A stretch of 32,156 nucleotides of DNA from positions 1 to 32,156 of the forward strand of contig CAINLW010000063.1 in NCBI GenBank assembly GCA_903850545.1. Reading direction: 5' to 3'. The position numbers and the translations under genes are program-made. This document shows positions 7,788 through 15,307 of the stretch, piece after piece. Origin of the DNA: an uncultured bacterium (GTDB lineage Bacteria; Patescibacteriota; Minisyncoccia; Phycocordibacterales; GWA1-40-21). Numbering within the stretch: the stretch's first letter is position 1; each line of letters begins with the position of its first letter. The notes beneath the pieces are model-generated. The model ran no database searches and had not been told where the DNA came from. It was given only the letters and a program-made list of their open reading frames with translations.

Positions 7788-8231
7788 CTATTTATGGTGA
7801 TACGGCTCCTTCTTGATCACTGAAATCGCCCGATACAAAGATTCTGCCAAAATTAGTCTTACAAGTTGGTGTGGAAAAGTGAGTTTTGAAAGCGACCATT
7901 TAAAATTTGCTCTTTTGTACACATTTTCATGAAAACCATAGGCTCCACCAATTACAAAAACAATTCTTTTGTCACTGGCGTTCATTCTTTTTTCAATAAA
8001 TTGTGCGAGTTCAATTGTATTCATCTCTTTTCCCTTATCGTCTAAAATTACAACAAAATCACCACTATCTAGATTTTTTAAAATGACTTGAGCTTCTTTT
8101 TCTACATCTGAAGTTGGGATTAATTTCCATTCAATCTGAAAATATCTGCCGATTCTTTTTGTATAATCGGCAACTGCATTTTCAATATCAGAATCATTCT
8201 TTTTTCCAACTGAAATAAATGTGAATTTCAC
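7788..8231 (-). CDS. rlmH: 23S rRNA pseudouridine-1915 N3-methyltransferase RlmH
   Basis: A 147-residue SPOUT methyltransferase acting on assembled 70S ribosomes at helix 69. Family marks are FTFISVGKKND (N-terminus), DYTKRIGRYFQIEWKLIP, FVIGGAYGFHENVYKRA (SAM-binding knot) and the C-terminal LYRAISVIKKEPYHHK, where PYHHK corresponds to the conserved PYHR end. The start is GTG at 8231, since the family begins at this Met-Lys. A 116-nt inverted-repeat element abuts this start codon, so the native promoter is either inside the element or lost. Confidence 0.92.
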   Translation of the reverse strand: MKFTFISVGKKNDSDIENAVADYTKRIGRYFQIEWKLIPTSDVEKEAQVILKNLDSGDFVVILDDKGKEMNTIELAQFIEKRMNASDKRIVFVIGGAYGFHENVYKRANFKWSLSKLTFPHQLVRLILAESLYRAISVIKKEPYHHK

Positions 8232-8347
8232 CCCGTACGAAATAGGACGCGGACAAAATGATTTTTATCAGCAAACCTATATAAATTATGTTATTAAATT
8301 GACTTTTATTTTCCCGTGTCTTTTTCGCGTCCGCGATTTCGTACGGG
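8232..8347. repeat. Inverted-repeat element between divergent rlmH and SPOUT methyltransferase genes
   Basis: Terminal 12-bp perfect inverted repeats (CCCGTACGAAAT at 8232-8243 and ATTTCGTACGGG at 8336-8347) are followed inward by related GC-rich blocks (GGACGCGGAC and CGCGTCCGCG). The centre is AT-rich, and a stretch near 8296-8312 (AAATTGACTTTTATTT) resembles half of the in-frame repeat found in neighbouring genes. Size and structure fit a MITE-like element or a large regulatory hairpin. Confidence 0.6.
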
Positions 8348-8376
8348 ATCATGATTAGGAAAGTATAGCAGATTTG

Positions 8377-8385
8377 TGCTAGAAT
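8377..8385 (+). promoter_or_regulatory. Extended -10 promoter of the SPOUT methyltransferase gene
   Basis: TGcTAGAAT ends 6 nt before the ATG at 8392, predicting a leaderless transcript. Confidence 0.6.
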
Positions 8386-8391
8386 CTCATT

Positions 8392-9168
8392 ATGTTTACA
8401 AAGAACCAAGCAAAATTAATAAAATCCCTTCAAGAAAAGAAAAACCGAGTAGAACTTGGACTTTTCCTAGTTGAAGGAGAAAAAAGTGTCTCGGAAGTCC
8501 TAAATTCTGATTTTGAAATAGATTTTTTACTTACCACCACAGAATTCTTTGATAAATATGGAGAAAAAATTAGAGAAAAATCAAATTCCTATGAAATAGT
8601 AAACCAATTTGAACTGGAAAAAGTTGGTACTTTCGCCACAAATGATTCTGCGATAGCTGTAGTAAAACAAAAAGTAAATAAGCCATTTGAAATTGAAAAC
8701 GACCCCGGTCAAATAAAAAGCCAATTTGACGGGGCAGGAATTGTATTGGCGCTTGATGAAATAAAAGATCCAGGAAATCTCGGGACAATCATTCGCATTG
8801 CTGATTGGTATGGAATCAAAAATATTGTAGCTTCAAAAAAAACTGTTGATTTTTATAATCCAAAGGTTATAACTGCAACAAAAGGCTCATTTACAAGAGT
8901 AAATATTTTCTACACAGATTTGAAAGATTTTCTCTCTGAACAAAAAATACCTATTCTTGGTGCATTTCTTGATGGAGAAAGTGTTCATAAAACAAAATTC
9001 CCTTCCAGTGGAATATTAGTAATGGGTAACGAATCAAATGGGGTTAGTGATGAAATAGAAAAATTAATTACAAAAAAAATCACTATTCCTTCATACGGTT
9101 GTGCGGAATCTTTAAATGTTGCAATTGCAACTGCAGTCATATTAGATAATTGGCTAAGACAAAATTAA
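8392..9168 (+). CDS. TrmH/SpoU-family rRNA/tRNA 2'-O-methyltransferase
   Basis: A 258-residue SPOUT enzyme. The N-terminal substrate-binding domain (about 1-95; FTKNQAKLIKSLQEKKNRVE, LFLVEGEKSV) is followed by the knotted SAM domain with motif 1 LDEIKDPGNLGTIIRIADWY, motif 2 ILVMGNESNGVSDEI and motif 3 AESLNVAIATAVILDNW. It probably methylates a ribose 2'-OH in rRNA or tRNA; the exact target cannot be read from sequence. The domain linker carries an in-frame palindromic repeat (DPGQIKSQFDGAG, about 104-114). A small membrane protein gene follows after 6 nt. Confidence 0.88.
   Translation: MFTKNQAKLIKSLQEKKNRVELGLFLVEGEKSVSEVLNSDFEIDFLLTTTEFFDKYGEKIREKSNSYEIVNQFELEKVGTFATNDSAIAVVKQKVNKPFEIENDPGQIKSQFDGAGIVLALDEIKDPGNLGTIIRIADWYGIKNIVASKKTVDFYNPKVITATKGSFTRVNIFYTDLKDFLSEQKIPILGAFLDGESVHKTKFPSSGILVMGNESNGVSDEIEKLITKKITIPSYGCAESLNVAIATAVILDNWLRQN
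8703..8734 (+). repeat. In-frame palindromic repeat inside the SPOUT methyltransferase gene
   Basis: CCCCGGTCAAATAAAAAG followed by CCAATTTGACGGGG. This is the most symmetric copy, with arms CCCCGGTCAAAT and ATTTGACGGGG. It encodes PGQIKSQFDG on the + strand, matching the reading direction and frame of the copies in comEC and rnhA. Confidence 0.9.
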
Positions 9169-9174
9169 TATATT

Positions 9175-9801
9175 ATGTGTTTTTCAGCATCAGCTAGTTT
9201 TATAGCAGGAGGTGGACTCGTCGCACTTGGTGGTGCATCTTTACACGTCGCTAAAAAAGAGCATAAGGTACTTGCTGTTGTTCCCCTACTTTTCGGCGTA
9301 CAACAAATAATTGAGGGTGTTCAGTGGCTATATTTAAATAATGGGTCTTCGTCACTAGTTATGGGTTATAGCTTCTTGTTTTTTGCCTTTATTGTTTGGC
9401 CAATTTACACTCCAACCTTCATTTACATATTAGATAAAAAAAGGCGAAGCATACTCAAATGGTTCATTTTTCTTGGTATTGCTGTCGCACTGTATCTATC
9501 TGGAATACTTTTAATGAACGACCTAATAATTCACAAACTCGAGTCATGTATAAATTATGGTTTTAAATTTCCGCTACAAAATCTTACGAGTATATGCTAT
9601 ATGTTATCAACATTTGGCCCGTTTTTCCTTTCTAGTAAAAAGTTTTTAAATTGGTTTGGTGTGGTATTCGCTTTATTCGCAATTATCGCCTTGATATTTT
9701 ATACAGTAAACTTTATTTCTGTTTGGTGTTTCTTTGCTGCCATAGTCAGTTTTATGTTTTTCTTGTATGTAAGATCAAAAAGGTTAATAAAAAAATCTTA
9801 G
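9175..9801 (+). CDS. Polytopic membrane protein, DUF6629-like
   Basis: A 208-residue protein with about six to seven hydrophobic helices. The start MCFSASASFIAGGGLVALGG matches the N-terminal pattern I associate with DUF6629 membrane proteins; QQIIEGVQWLYL and the WPIYTP segment also fit. The function of that family is unknown. It follows the methyltransferase gene after 6 nt and probably shares its transcript, ending at the hairpin near 9846-9892. The family name is from memory of the motif and should be searched. Confidence 0.65.
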   Translation: MCFSASASFIAGGGLVALGGASLHVAKKEHKVLAVVPLLFGVQQIIEGVQWLYLNNGSSSLVMGYSFLFFAFIVWPIYTPTFIYILDKKRRSILKWFIFLGIAVALYLSGILLMNDLIIHKLESCINYGFKFPLQNLTSICYMLSTFGPFFLSSKKFLNWFGVVFALFAIIALIFYTVNFISVWCFFAAIVSFMFFLYVRSKRLIKKS

Positions 9802-9845
9802 AATCTATTTAAAAAATTGCATGGTGGGTCATCATATACAAAATT

Positions 9846-9892
9846 AGTAATTTTTTAAAAACAACAAAAAGTTGTTTTTAAAATTACTTTTT
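9846..9892. terminator. Bidirectional terminator between convergent genes
   Basis: The sequence around 9846-9865 pairs with GTTGTTTTTAAAATTACT at 9871-9888 (loop AAAAA, one bulge) and is followed by a T-run. It lies between the convergent genes ending at 9801 and 9891 and overlaps the stop region of the latter. Confidence 0.75.
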
Positions 9893-10796
9893 ATTTAAAT
9901 AATAAGTATACTCCAGTAAACATTATTATTATTGAAAGCAATTTCTGGGCAATTATCCTTTTTGTTAAACTTTCCTTACCAAGAGTCGGTAAAAACAAAG
10001 TTATAATAACTCCATATATAAAAACAATTAATGGTTGAAGTCCGTTTACCAACATAACAAGAACAAGTGGGGCCAAAAGACTGGCAAAATTTACAGCAAG
10101 TCTTCCAATAAGACTAACGAGCTCGGAAGTTACGTTTATCAATATAACAGCCTTTGCATTTCTTTTTATTACTGCAAAAAATTGCTGACGGTATAGCGGA
10201 ATGAATAAAAGCAAAAAACCAAAAATTCCGCCACCAATATATTCCCAAAAAACACTTCCCCAATATGTTTCGTCTATTGCCACAATTTTGAACATCAAAC
10301 CAGTCACTGCGAGCATAAAAGATGAAAGTAACATCAATAAAAGCGGTTTAATTTTTATTTTTATATTTTGAGAATAATCAAGAGATATCAATACGGCACC
10401 TGTAATTACTAAAAGTGAGGCAAGAATCTGCAAAAGAGTAAGTTTTTCATTCAAAAAAATCAATCCGAGAAAATATCCAAAAACTGGAATAAGCTGATAT
10501 AAGACTGTCACCCATGAAGCTTCTTCGTCTTGAAGTGCGTGAAGATATGGAATAAAAGCTGCGACTAAAATTGCACCGCTTATGGCAATTATTATGGCGT
10601 TTGTCGGTTTTATAAATATATATTCATGGTGAAATATAAAAACAAAAAAGGAAATTATAAAACCGCTAATGCTTGTAAAAATCATGAGTGAACCAACCCC
10701 GCGTCCAACAAAAAACTTACTGATGATATATTTATCAACATGAACGCAAAGTGACCAAAGTATGGGTCCTATCAAAGCAATAAAAAACCAATTCAT
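9891..10796 (-). CDS. EamA-family (DMT) transporter
   Basis: A 301-residue protein with ten predicted helices arranged as two five-helix EamA repeats (about 1-135 and 150-300). Typical segments are MNWFFIALIGPILWSLCVHV, WVTVLYQLIPVFGYFLGLIF with FLNEKLTLLQILASLLVITG, and LQPLIVFIYGV near the end. The family exports or imports small metabolites across the cytoplasmic membrane; the substrate is not predictable. It is a single-gene unit with an extended -10 6 nt before the ATG. Confidence 0.85.
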   Translation of the reverse strand: MNWFFIALIGPILWSLCVHVDKYIISKFFVGRGVGSLMIFTSISGFIISFFVFIFHHEYIFIKPTNAIIIAISGAILVAAFIPYLHALQDEEASWVTVLYQLIPVFGYFLGLIFLNEKLTLLQILASLLVITGAVLISLDYSQNIKIKIKPLLLMLLSSFMLAVTGLMFKIVAIDETYWGSVFWEYIGGGIFGFLLLFIPLYRQQFFAVIKRNAKAVILINVTSELVSLIGRLAVNFASLLAPLVLVMLVNGLQPLIVFIYGVIITLFLPTLGKESLTKRIIAQKLLSIIIMFTGVYLLFK

Positions 10797-10802
10797 AAAA
10801 AG

Positions 10803-10811
10803 AGTATAACA
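10803..10811 (-). promoter_or_regulatory. Extended -10 promoter of the EamA transporter gene
   Basis: On the - strand TGtTATACT ends 6 nt before the ATG at 10796, another predicted leaderless start. Confidence 0.6.
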
Positions 10812-10852
10812 AATTAAAAATTAATTATATAGATATCTTGTATCTGTATAAA

Positions 10853-11470
10853 TTAAAATTTAGCTGGTAATTTATTTAAATGAGTGGTGTCATTTACTAA
10901 CTGTTTAATAAATTTACCATCTTTATAATCAAAAATCGTAATTGAGGCATTATCGGGATTATACTTAAAGGTTTCTTCCTTCGGAAGACGTAGCAGATAT
11001 GGCATCAAAATTCTAATTGCCCCTCCATGAGAAATGACCGTCACTATTTTATCTTCATTTTGTTGTAATATTTTGATAATAGCATTCACCAATCTATCCT
11101 CTGCGTCCTTCCAAGATTCACCGCGTGGCGGAACATAAGAATATCGCTCTTCAGGTGACATGTTTTTTAGTACTGCTTCAACTTCTGACCAAGATTCACC
11201 GGAAAAATCACCCCATCCTCTTTTTTCTAGTCCAGAAACAAGTTCAAAAGGAATTTTTAATTTATTAGCTAACATTTTTGCACTTTCTTCCGCCCGTTCC
11301 TCACGAGAACTATAAACAATATGGGGATTAAATTTTTCTAATTCAAAAGCCACGGCCTCCATTTGAGCTATACCTTTTTTGGTTAGTTTTTCTATCGCAT
11401 TAATTTGATGTAGTTTTCCTACTGTATTTGCTTTAGTTTCCCCGTGTCTAATTAAGATTAATTTGGTCAT
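10853..11470 (-). CDS. Histidine phosphatase family protein (phosphoglycerate mutase-like)
   Basis: A 205-residue enzyme of the branch 1 histidine phosphatase family. The RHG motif is at LILIRHGETKANT (residues 4-16; His 9 would be phosphorylated). The second Arg is in VYSSREERAEESA, the acidic residue in the GWGDFSGESW/PRGESW region, and the second catalytic His in VISHGGAIRILMPYLL. It could be a sugar-phosphate phosphatase or mutase; substrate unknown. The C-terminal DTTHLN is typical of the family. It is preceded by an extended -10 with 6-nt spacing. Confidence 0.85.
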   Translation of the reverse strand: MTKLILIRHGETKANTVGKLHQINAIEKLTKKGIAQMEAVAFELEKFNPHIVYSSREERAEESAKMLANKLKIPFELVSGLEKRGWGDFSGESWSEVEAVLKNMSPEERYSYVPPRGESWKDAEDRLVNAIIKILQQNEDKIVTVISHGGAIRILMPYLLRLPKEETFKYNPDNASITIFDYKDGKFIKQLVNDTTHLNKLPAKF

Positions 11471-11476
11471 AAATTC

Positions 11477-11485
11477 ATTCTATCA
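11477..11485 (-). promoter_or_regulatory. Extended -10 promoter of the histidine phosphatase gene
   Basis: On the - strand TGaTAGAAT ends 6 nt before the ATG at 11470. Confidence 0.6.
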
Positions 11486-11539
11486 AAAATTAAAAAAAAG
11501 AAAATCAAAAGAACTAAACTAAAAATATACTCCTTGTGA

Positions 11540-11854
11540 TTATTCTAATTTGTTACCTTCTGCTAACCACGACGAAATTCCACCTTTTAAATCATATATA
11601 TTTGTAAAACCATTCATTTCCATAAAAGAAACTGCCATTTCTGACCTATCGCCAGAAGCACAATACAAGCAATATGTTTTGTTTTTATCAAGATTCTTAA
11701 TTTTTGACATAAATTCTTTATCAGAAGCATCCATCCATTTTGCATTTGGAATTCTTCCTTTTTTTGTTTCTATTTCTGTACGTATATCAATAATAACAAA
11801 ATCAGGTTTATCTGATATGAGTTTTTTAAGTTCCTGTGAGTTTATTAAGGTCAT
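11540..11854 (-). CDS. Rhodanese-like sulfurtransferase
   Basis: A 104-residue single rhodanese domain. The family opening (INSQELKKLI, then VIIDIRTEIETKKGRIPNA) and the active-site loop CASGDRS with Cys at about residue 65 are present, followed by MNGFTNIYDLKGGISSW. It would carry a persulfide on the loop Cys. It lies 11 nt downstream of the alpha/beta hydrolase gene on the same strand and is probably co-transcribed. Confidence 0.88.
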   Translation of the reverse strand: MTLINSQELKKLISDKPDFVIIDIRTEIETKKGRIPNAKWMDASDKEFMSKIKNLDKNKTYCLYCASGDRSEMAVSFMEMNGFTNIYDLKGGISSWLAEGNKLE

Positions 11855-11865
11855 AATTGATAATT

Positions 11866-12804
11866 TTATTTAAACTCTTGCAATAAATTTGGTGTATAGA
11901 ATTTTGTTTTTTTGTCCTTTTTATTTTTCAAGGCTGTAAGCATTTTTTCTGCCCAAATTATATGATATTTTTGATCTGTGATAGCATTGTGGGCACCCTG
12001 CATCGTAAGAAAACCATCTATCGCTTTGGATTTTAACAATTTTTGTAATTTATAAGCAGGAAATACAGGATCATCTACTCCACTCATAACAACTATACCG
12101 ATACCCTTTTCATGAAGATAACTTATAAGATCATTGATTTGAAATTTAGATATTTCAAACGATTCTTTTGCTGCATATAAAGGATTTTTTAAAATATATT
12201 TAATTACAGATTTTAATATGGTTTTTTTGGTTTTGTTTTCTTCTTCGGTTATTGGTGTTTTATCAAGACTTTTGCCTCTTCCTACTAACAATTGTTTTAA
12301 AATAAATCGTTTAGTCAAATCAACAATATTATCTTTTCCAATTAAACCAGCTGGGGCAAACAAAACAATATTGCGAAATTTTTCCGGATGTATAACCGCA
12401 GCAATAATTGCCGTCATCGCTCCTTCTGAATGTGCAATAATATCAACCTGTGAAAGATTTTTTTGTTTAATTATATTAAGTAAATCATAAGCCAAGCGTA
12501 ATATCTCTTTAGGAAAAATCTCAATTTCTTCCTTTGTTGCTTCACTTTCTAAATCACCACCTTGATTTGAGTGATTATATGCGATAGCACGTCTATTTTT
12601 TTCCACCATTACTCCAAGAACATCTTTATAAACTGGAATATCAGCTCCCATGCCAGGAACCATAATGACGGGGACTTCGTCCGTTAATTTTTCTGGACTA
12701 ACATCAACAACTTCAATTTTTCTACCAGCAAGATCAAGGGACTCTATTTTATTAAATTGAGTTTCAAAATTATTGTTTTCTTGTGCTAAATTTTCTACAC
12801 CCAT
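11866..12804 (-). CDS. Alpha/beta hydrolase (intact copy of a tandem pair)
   Basis: A 312-residue alpha/beta-hydrolase-fold protein. VPGMGADIPVYKDVL forms the oxyanion region, AHSEGAM the nucleophile elbow (Ser at about 126), SGVDDPVFPAYKL the probable acid and GAHNAITDQ the catalytic His. A helical cap lies at about 165-235. The substrate is unknown; a lipase or esterase is possible. The next gene upstream is a diverged copy with an in-frame UGA. The C-terminal stretch KMLTALKNKKDKKTKFYTPN is almost identical in both copies, showing recent duplication or conversion at that end. Confidence 0.82.
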   Translation of the reverse strand: MGVENLAQENNNFETQFNKIESLDLAGRKIEVVDVSPEKLTDEVPVIMVPGMGADIPVYKDVLGVMVEKNRRAIAYNHSNQGGDLESEATKEEIEIFPKEILRLAYDLLNIIKQKNLSQVDIIAHSEGAMTAIIAAVIHPEKFRNIVLFAPAGLIGKDNIVDLTKRFILKQLLVGRGKSLDKTPITEEENKTKKTILKSVIKYILKNPLYAAKESFEISKFQINDLISYLHEKGIGIVVMSGVDDPVFPAYKLQKLLKSKAIDGFLTMQGAHNAITDQKYHIIWAEKMLTALKNKKDKKTKFYTPNLLQEFK

Positions 12805-12836
12805 AAAAAGATGGTATGCTTAATTATATAATAAAA

Positions 12837-13781
12837 CTATTTAAACTCTTCCAATAAGTTTGGTGTGTAAAATTTTGTTTTTTTGTCCTTTTTGTTTTTC
12901 AAAGCTGTGAGAATTTTATCTACCCAAACAATATGATCTATCTGCTCGCCTATTGCACCATGGCCTCCTTTCATAGTCATAAAACCATCAATATTGTGTA
13001 TTAAATTTGGTTTTTTTATATTCCGTGTTCGAAATACTGGATCGTCTATTCCACTCATAACCACAATGCCAACACCTTTACTATGTAAATAGTCAATCAT
13101 GTCCAAAATTTGAAATTGAGACATCTCATATGATTCTTTTATTGCCCGCAATGGATTTGCTAAAACATACTCTTTGACTGATTTCAAAGCTGCTTGTCCA
13201 ACTTTTTTTTCTTCCTCAGTAATCGGTGTATCATCTAAACTCTTACCTCTATTTTGAGATGCAAATCATTTGGTTAAATCCAAAAAATTATCCTTTCCGA
13301 TCATCCCTGCTGGACCAAATAAAACAATATTTCTAAACTTTTCCGGATGTAAAACCGCGGCAAGAATAGCATTCATAGCACCCTCCGAATGAGCAAGAAC
13401 ATCAACTTTTTCAATGTTTTTTTGTTCAATTACATCTAAAATATTATATGATTTGCGTAATTTTTCTATAGGATATGTGTCTATTTCTGCCTCCGTCGCT
13501 TTGTTTTCCAAATCTCCACCTTGTCGCGGATGATTCAATGAGATGGTGCGACGCCCTCGTTCTACCATAATTTTAAAAACCTGTTCATAAACTTCTATAC
13601 TGCAACCCCAGCCTGACGCAATAAATAAAGGTACTTTGTCTTTTAATTGTTCAGGGATTACATCAACAACCTCAATCCTTCCACCTGCACCCTCAAAAAA
13701 CTCTCTTTTTTCAAATTGAGTTTTAAAATCATTTTTTTCTTCCTGTATAGGAAATTGGTTTTTGTTACTTTCGGCTGACAT
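12837..13781 (-). pseudogene. Alpha/beta hydrolase copy interrupted by one in-frame UGA
   Basis: Two adjacent reading frames (13266-13781 and 12837-13187) are in the same frame. The 26 codons between them are open and homologous to the intact copy (RGKSLDDTPITEEEKK against RGKSLDKTPITEEENK). The only interruption is TGA at 13266-13268, after DLTK, where the intact copy has Arg; about four residues are also missing there. The nucleophile elbow AHSEGAM, the acid SGIDDPVF and the His of KGGHGAIGE are all kept, so decay is recent, or UGA is read through. I start at the ATG at 13781, since TATAAT ends 6 nt before it. UGA is a normal stop in neighbouring genes. Confidence 0.8.
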
Positions 13782-13787
13782 ATGTCT

Positions 13788-13793
13788 ATTATA
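13788..13793 (-). promoter_or_regulatory. -10 promoter element of the interrupted hydrolase gene
   Basis: TATAAT on the - strand ends 6 nt before the ATG at 13781, with TG directly upstream. A consensus promoter is kept in front of a gene with a premature stop. Confidence 0.6.
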
Positions 13794-13901
13794 CACCAAA
13801 AAATAGTTGTTGAAAATACTTGGTTTTTAATAACCTATTTGACAAATTCGGTCGCAATAGTTGAGAAAATCACAACTTTTTAAAAGTACTTTGTTTTTCT
13901 T

Positions 13902-14348
13902 TTATTTAATTTCTTCTCTTATTTCCATCCATAATTTACCTAGATGATTTTTTCCATTTTTGTCTGGTCCCCAACCCCAGTATGAATCTAGCCAAGAATC
14001 TTCGATTAATTCTCTATCACCAGATTGTAATAATTTTTCCTTAATATATGAATGCTGTTCAACTTTTGCTATTAAAATCTCTTTCATAATTACCAGTTTA
14101 ACTTTGTCCCAATCTTTGCGACGTTTGTCTTTATTTATATCAGCAAACATATGAGAATCGTGAGCCGAACGTGTATTTCTTATTTGCTCTTTTAAATTTT
14201 CGTCTTCAAATTTCTCTGAATGATAAACATGTTCAGAAGTCATATATAATTTACCTTTCCATTCAAGTGCAAAAGCAGAATAGTTACAAAATGCAAAAAA
14301 TTCCGGTTCGTAAAAAAATATTTGTTTTTCTGTATCGTTTCCATGCAT
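13902..14348 (-). CDS. NADAR-family protein (YbiA-like N-glycosidase)
   Basis: A 148-residue NADAR (formerly DUF1768) protein. Diagnostic segments are FCNYSAFALEWKGKLYMTSE, HVYHSEKFEDENL, and the C-terminal DSYWGWGPDKNGKNHLGKLW. Members cleave N-glycosidic bonds in early riboflavin intermediates (YbiA) or remove ADP-ribose from guanine in DNA (DarT-associated NADAR). No riboflavin or DarT gene is adjacent, so the role here is open. TGaTAGAAT ends 6 nt before the ATG. Confidence 0.85.
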   Translation of the reverse strand: MHGNDTEKQIFFYEPEFFAFCNYSAFALEWKGKLYMTSEHVYHSEKFEDENLKEQIRNTRSAHDSHMFADINKDKRRKDWDKVKLVIMKEILIAKVEQHSYIKEKLLQSGDRELIEDSWLDSYWGWGPDKNGKNHLGKLWMEIREEIK

Positions 14349-14354
14349 ATGAAA

Positions 14355-14363
14355 ATTCTATCA
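14355..14363 (-). promoter_or_regulatory. Extended -10 promoter of the NADAR gene
   Basis: On the - strand TGaTAGAAT ends 6 nt before the ATG at 14348. Confidence 0.6.
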
Positions 14364-14726
14364 GAATAAAACTGAAAAGTCATTGTTAAATATAGATAAT
14401 CAAGGAAAATTCCCGTTTGGGTGACGTCGTAGAGTGGAATAATGGGATGGAACCAATTATGCAAGACCTTTGATAGTTTTTACAAATTAATTTGAAGTAA
14501 AAACAGAAAAGGTGTACGACTTTGTTTTCTTACCAAACAAAGTGAATTAGAAAACAAGAAGTAACCTCGTGTTACAGCTTCTGTAAGAAGAGTTAGAACT
14601 GTGTTTGAGAAATTAAATGATACGAGTGTTTATATTCCTGCATTTTACCCTACTCTGTGATTTACTATATTTTCTATAAATTAGGTATGATTCAAACTTT
14701 TATGATACACTCGTATTCATAAAAAT
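14364..14726. other. Gene-poor stretch, possible decayed coding remnant
   Basis: No intact gene is visible. On the + strand, the frame at 14565-14660 reads PRVTASVRRVRTVFEKLN and on to a TGA, preceded in the same frame by LTKQSELENKK and one TAA (14562-14564). This looks like a decayed C-terminus of unknown origin. TATGAT at 14701-14706 may be the -10 of the kinase gene at 14727. Confidence 0.35.
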
Positions 14727-15239
14727 ATGAATACAAAACTTATTATTTTGGACGGGGCTCGAGGAGCCGGCAAATCATCAGTTAGTGCATTGCTCAAAGA
14801 AAAGATGTCGAATACTGTTTTTGTTGGTCTTGATTTAATACGAAATTTAATTACTAAATCGAAGGCAAATGATGATTTTAATGACATAGCTTTTGATGCA
14901 ATATATTCAATTACTGATTCCTTCATCTCTAATGGTGTAAATGTTGTCATTGATAGTGGTCTTAAAGAAGGACGTGTTCAAAAACTAAAAGAGATTGCCT
15001 TAAAACATAAGGCGTTTATATTTATGTATTACTTATCAGCACCAAAAGATGTTCTGTGGGAAAGAATCCAAAAAAGAGGAAAAGAACGAAATAAAATGCC
15101 GAGTCCAGAACGTTTTGATTACACATTTAAAGCACAACAATCCAAGGACTTTTCAAATTTTACTGAAATCGATACGACCAAACACGACCCTGAAAAAATA
15201 GCTAATAAAATTTATGATGAGGTTTATAATTTAAAATAA
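14727..15239 (+). CDS. P-loop nucleoside/metabolite kinase-like protein
   Basis: A 170-residue AAA/P-loop kinase (AAA_33 or zeta-toxin-like fold). Walker A is GARGAGKSS (about 10-18), FVGLDLIRNLI follows as the usual Asp-containing strand, VNVVIDSGLKEGRVQKL is the Walker B-like region, and ERIQKRGKERNK is an Arg-rich lid. The substrate is unknown. It faces a convergent gene of the same family and size (170 residues) at 15308-15820. There is no antitoxin-like gene beside it, so a toxin role is not supported. Confidence 0.75.
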   Translation: MNTKLIILDGARGAGKSSVSALLKEKMSNTVFVGLDLIRNLITKSKANDDFNDIAFDAIYSITDSFISNGVNVVIDSGLKEGRVQKLKEIALKHKAFIFMYYLSAPKDVLWERIQKRGKERNKMPSPERFDYTFKAQQSKDFSNFTEIDTTKHDPEKIANKIYDEVYNLK

Positions 15240-15307
15240 ATATATAATGTTTAGTTCGAAAGTATTTATAGAATAATCGTTTGAAACTCCTGCAATAATT
15301 AACAATT

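Noticed and set aside
8194-8409. Open frame of 71 codons through the inverted-repeat element
   Set aside because: It overlaps rlmH and the start of the divergent methyltransferase gene and has no protein-like features.
13266-13268. UGA recoded as glycine (genetic code 25)
   Set aside because: Several genes end in TGA with unrelated or intergenic sequence beyond (1963, 22117), and the intact hydrolase copy has Arg, not Gly, at this position.
14240-14464. Open frame of 74 codons overlapping the NADAR gene on the same strand in another frame
   Set aside because: It is a shadow of the NADAR gene; the extended -10 supports the NADAR start.
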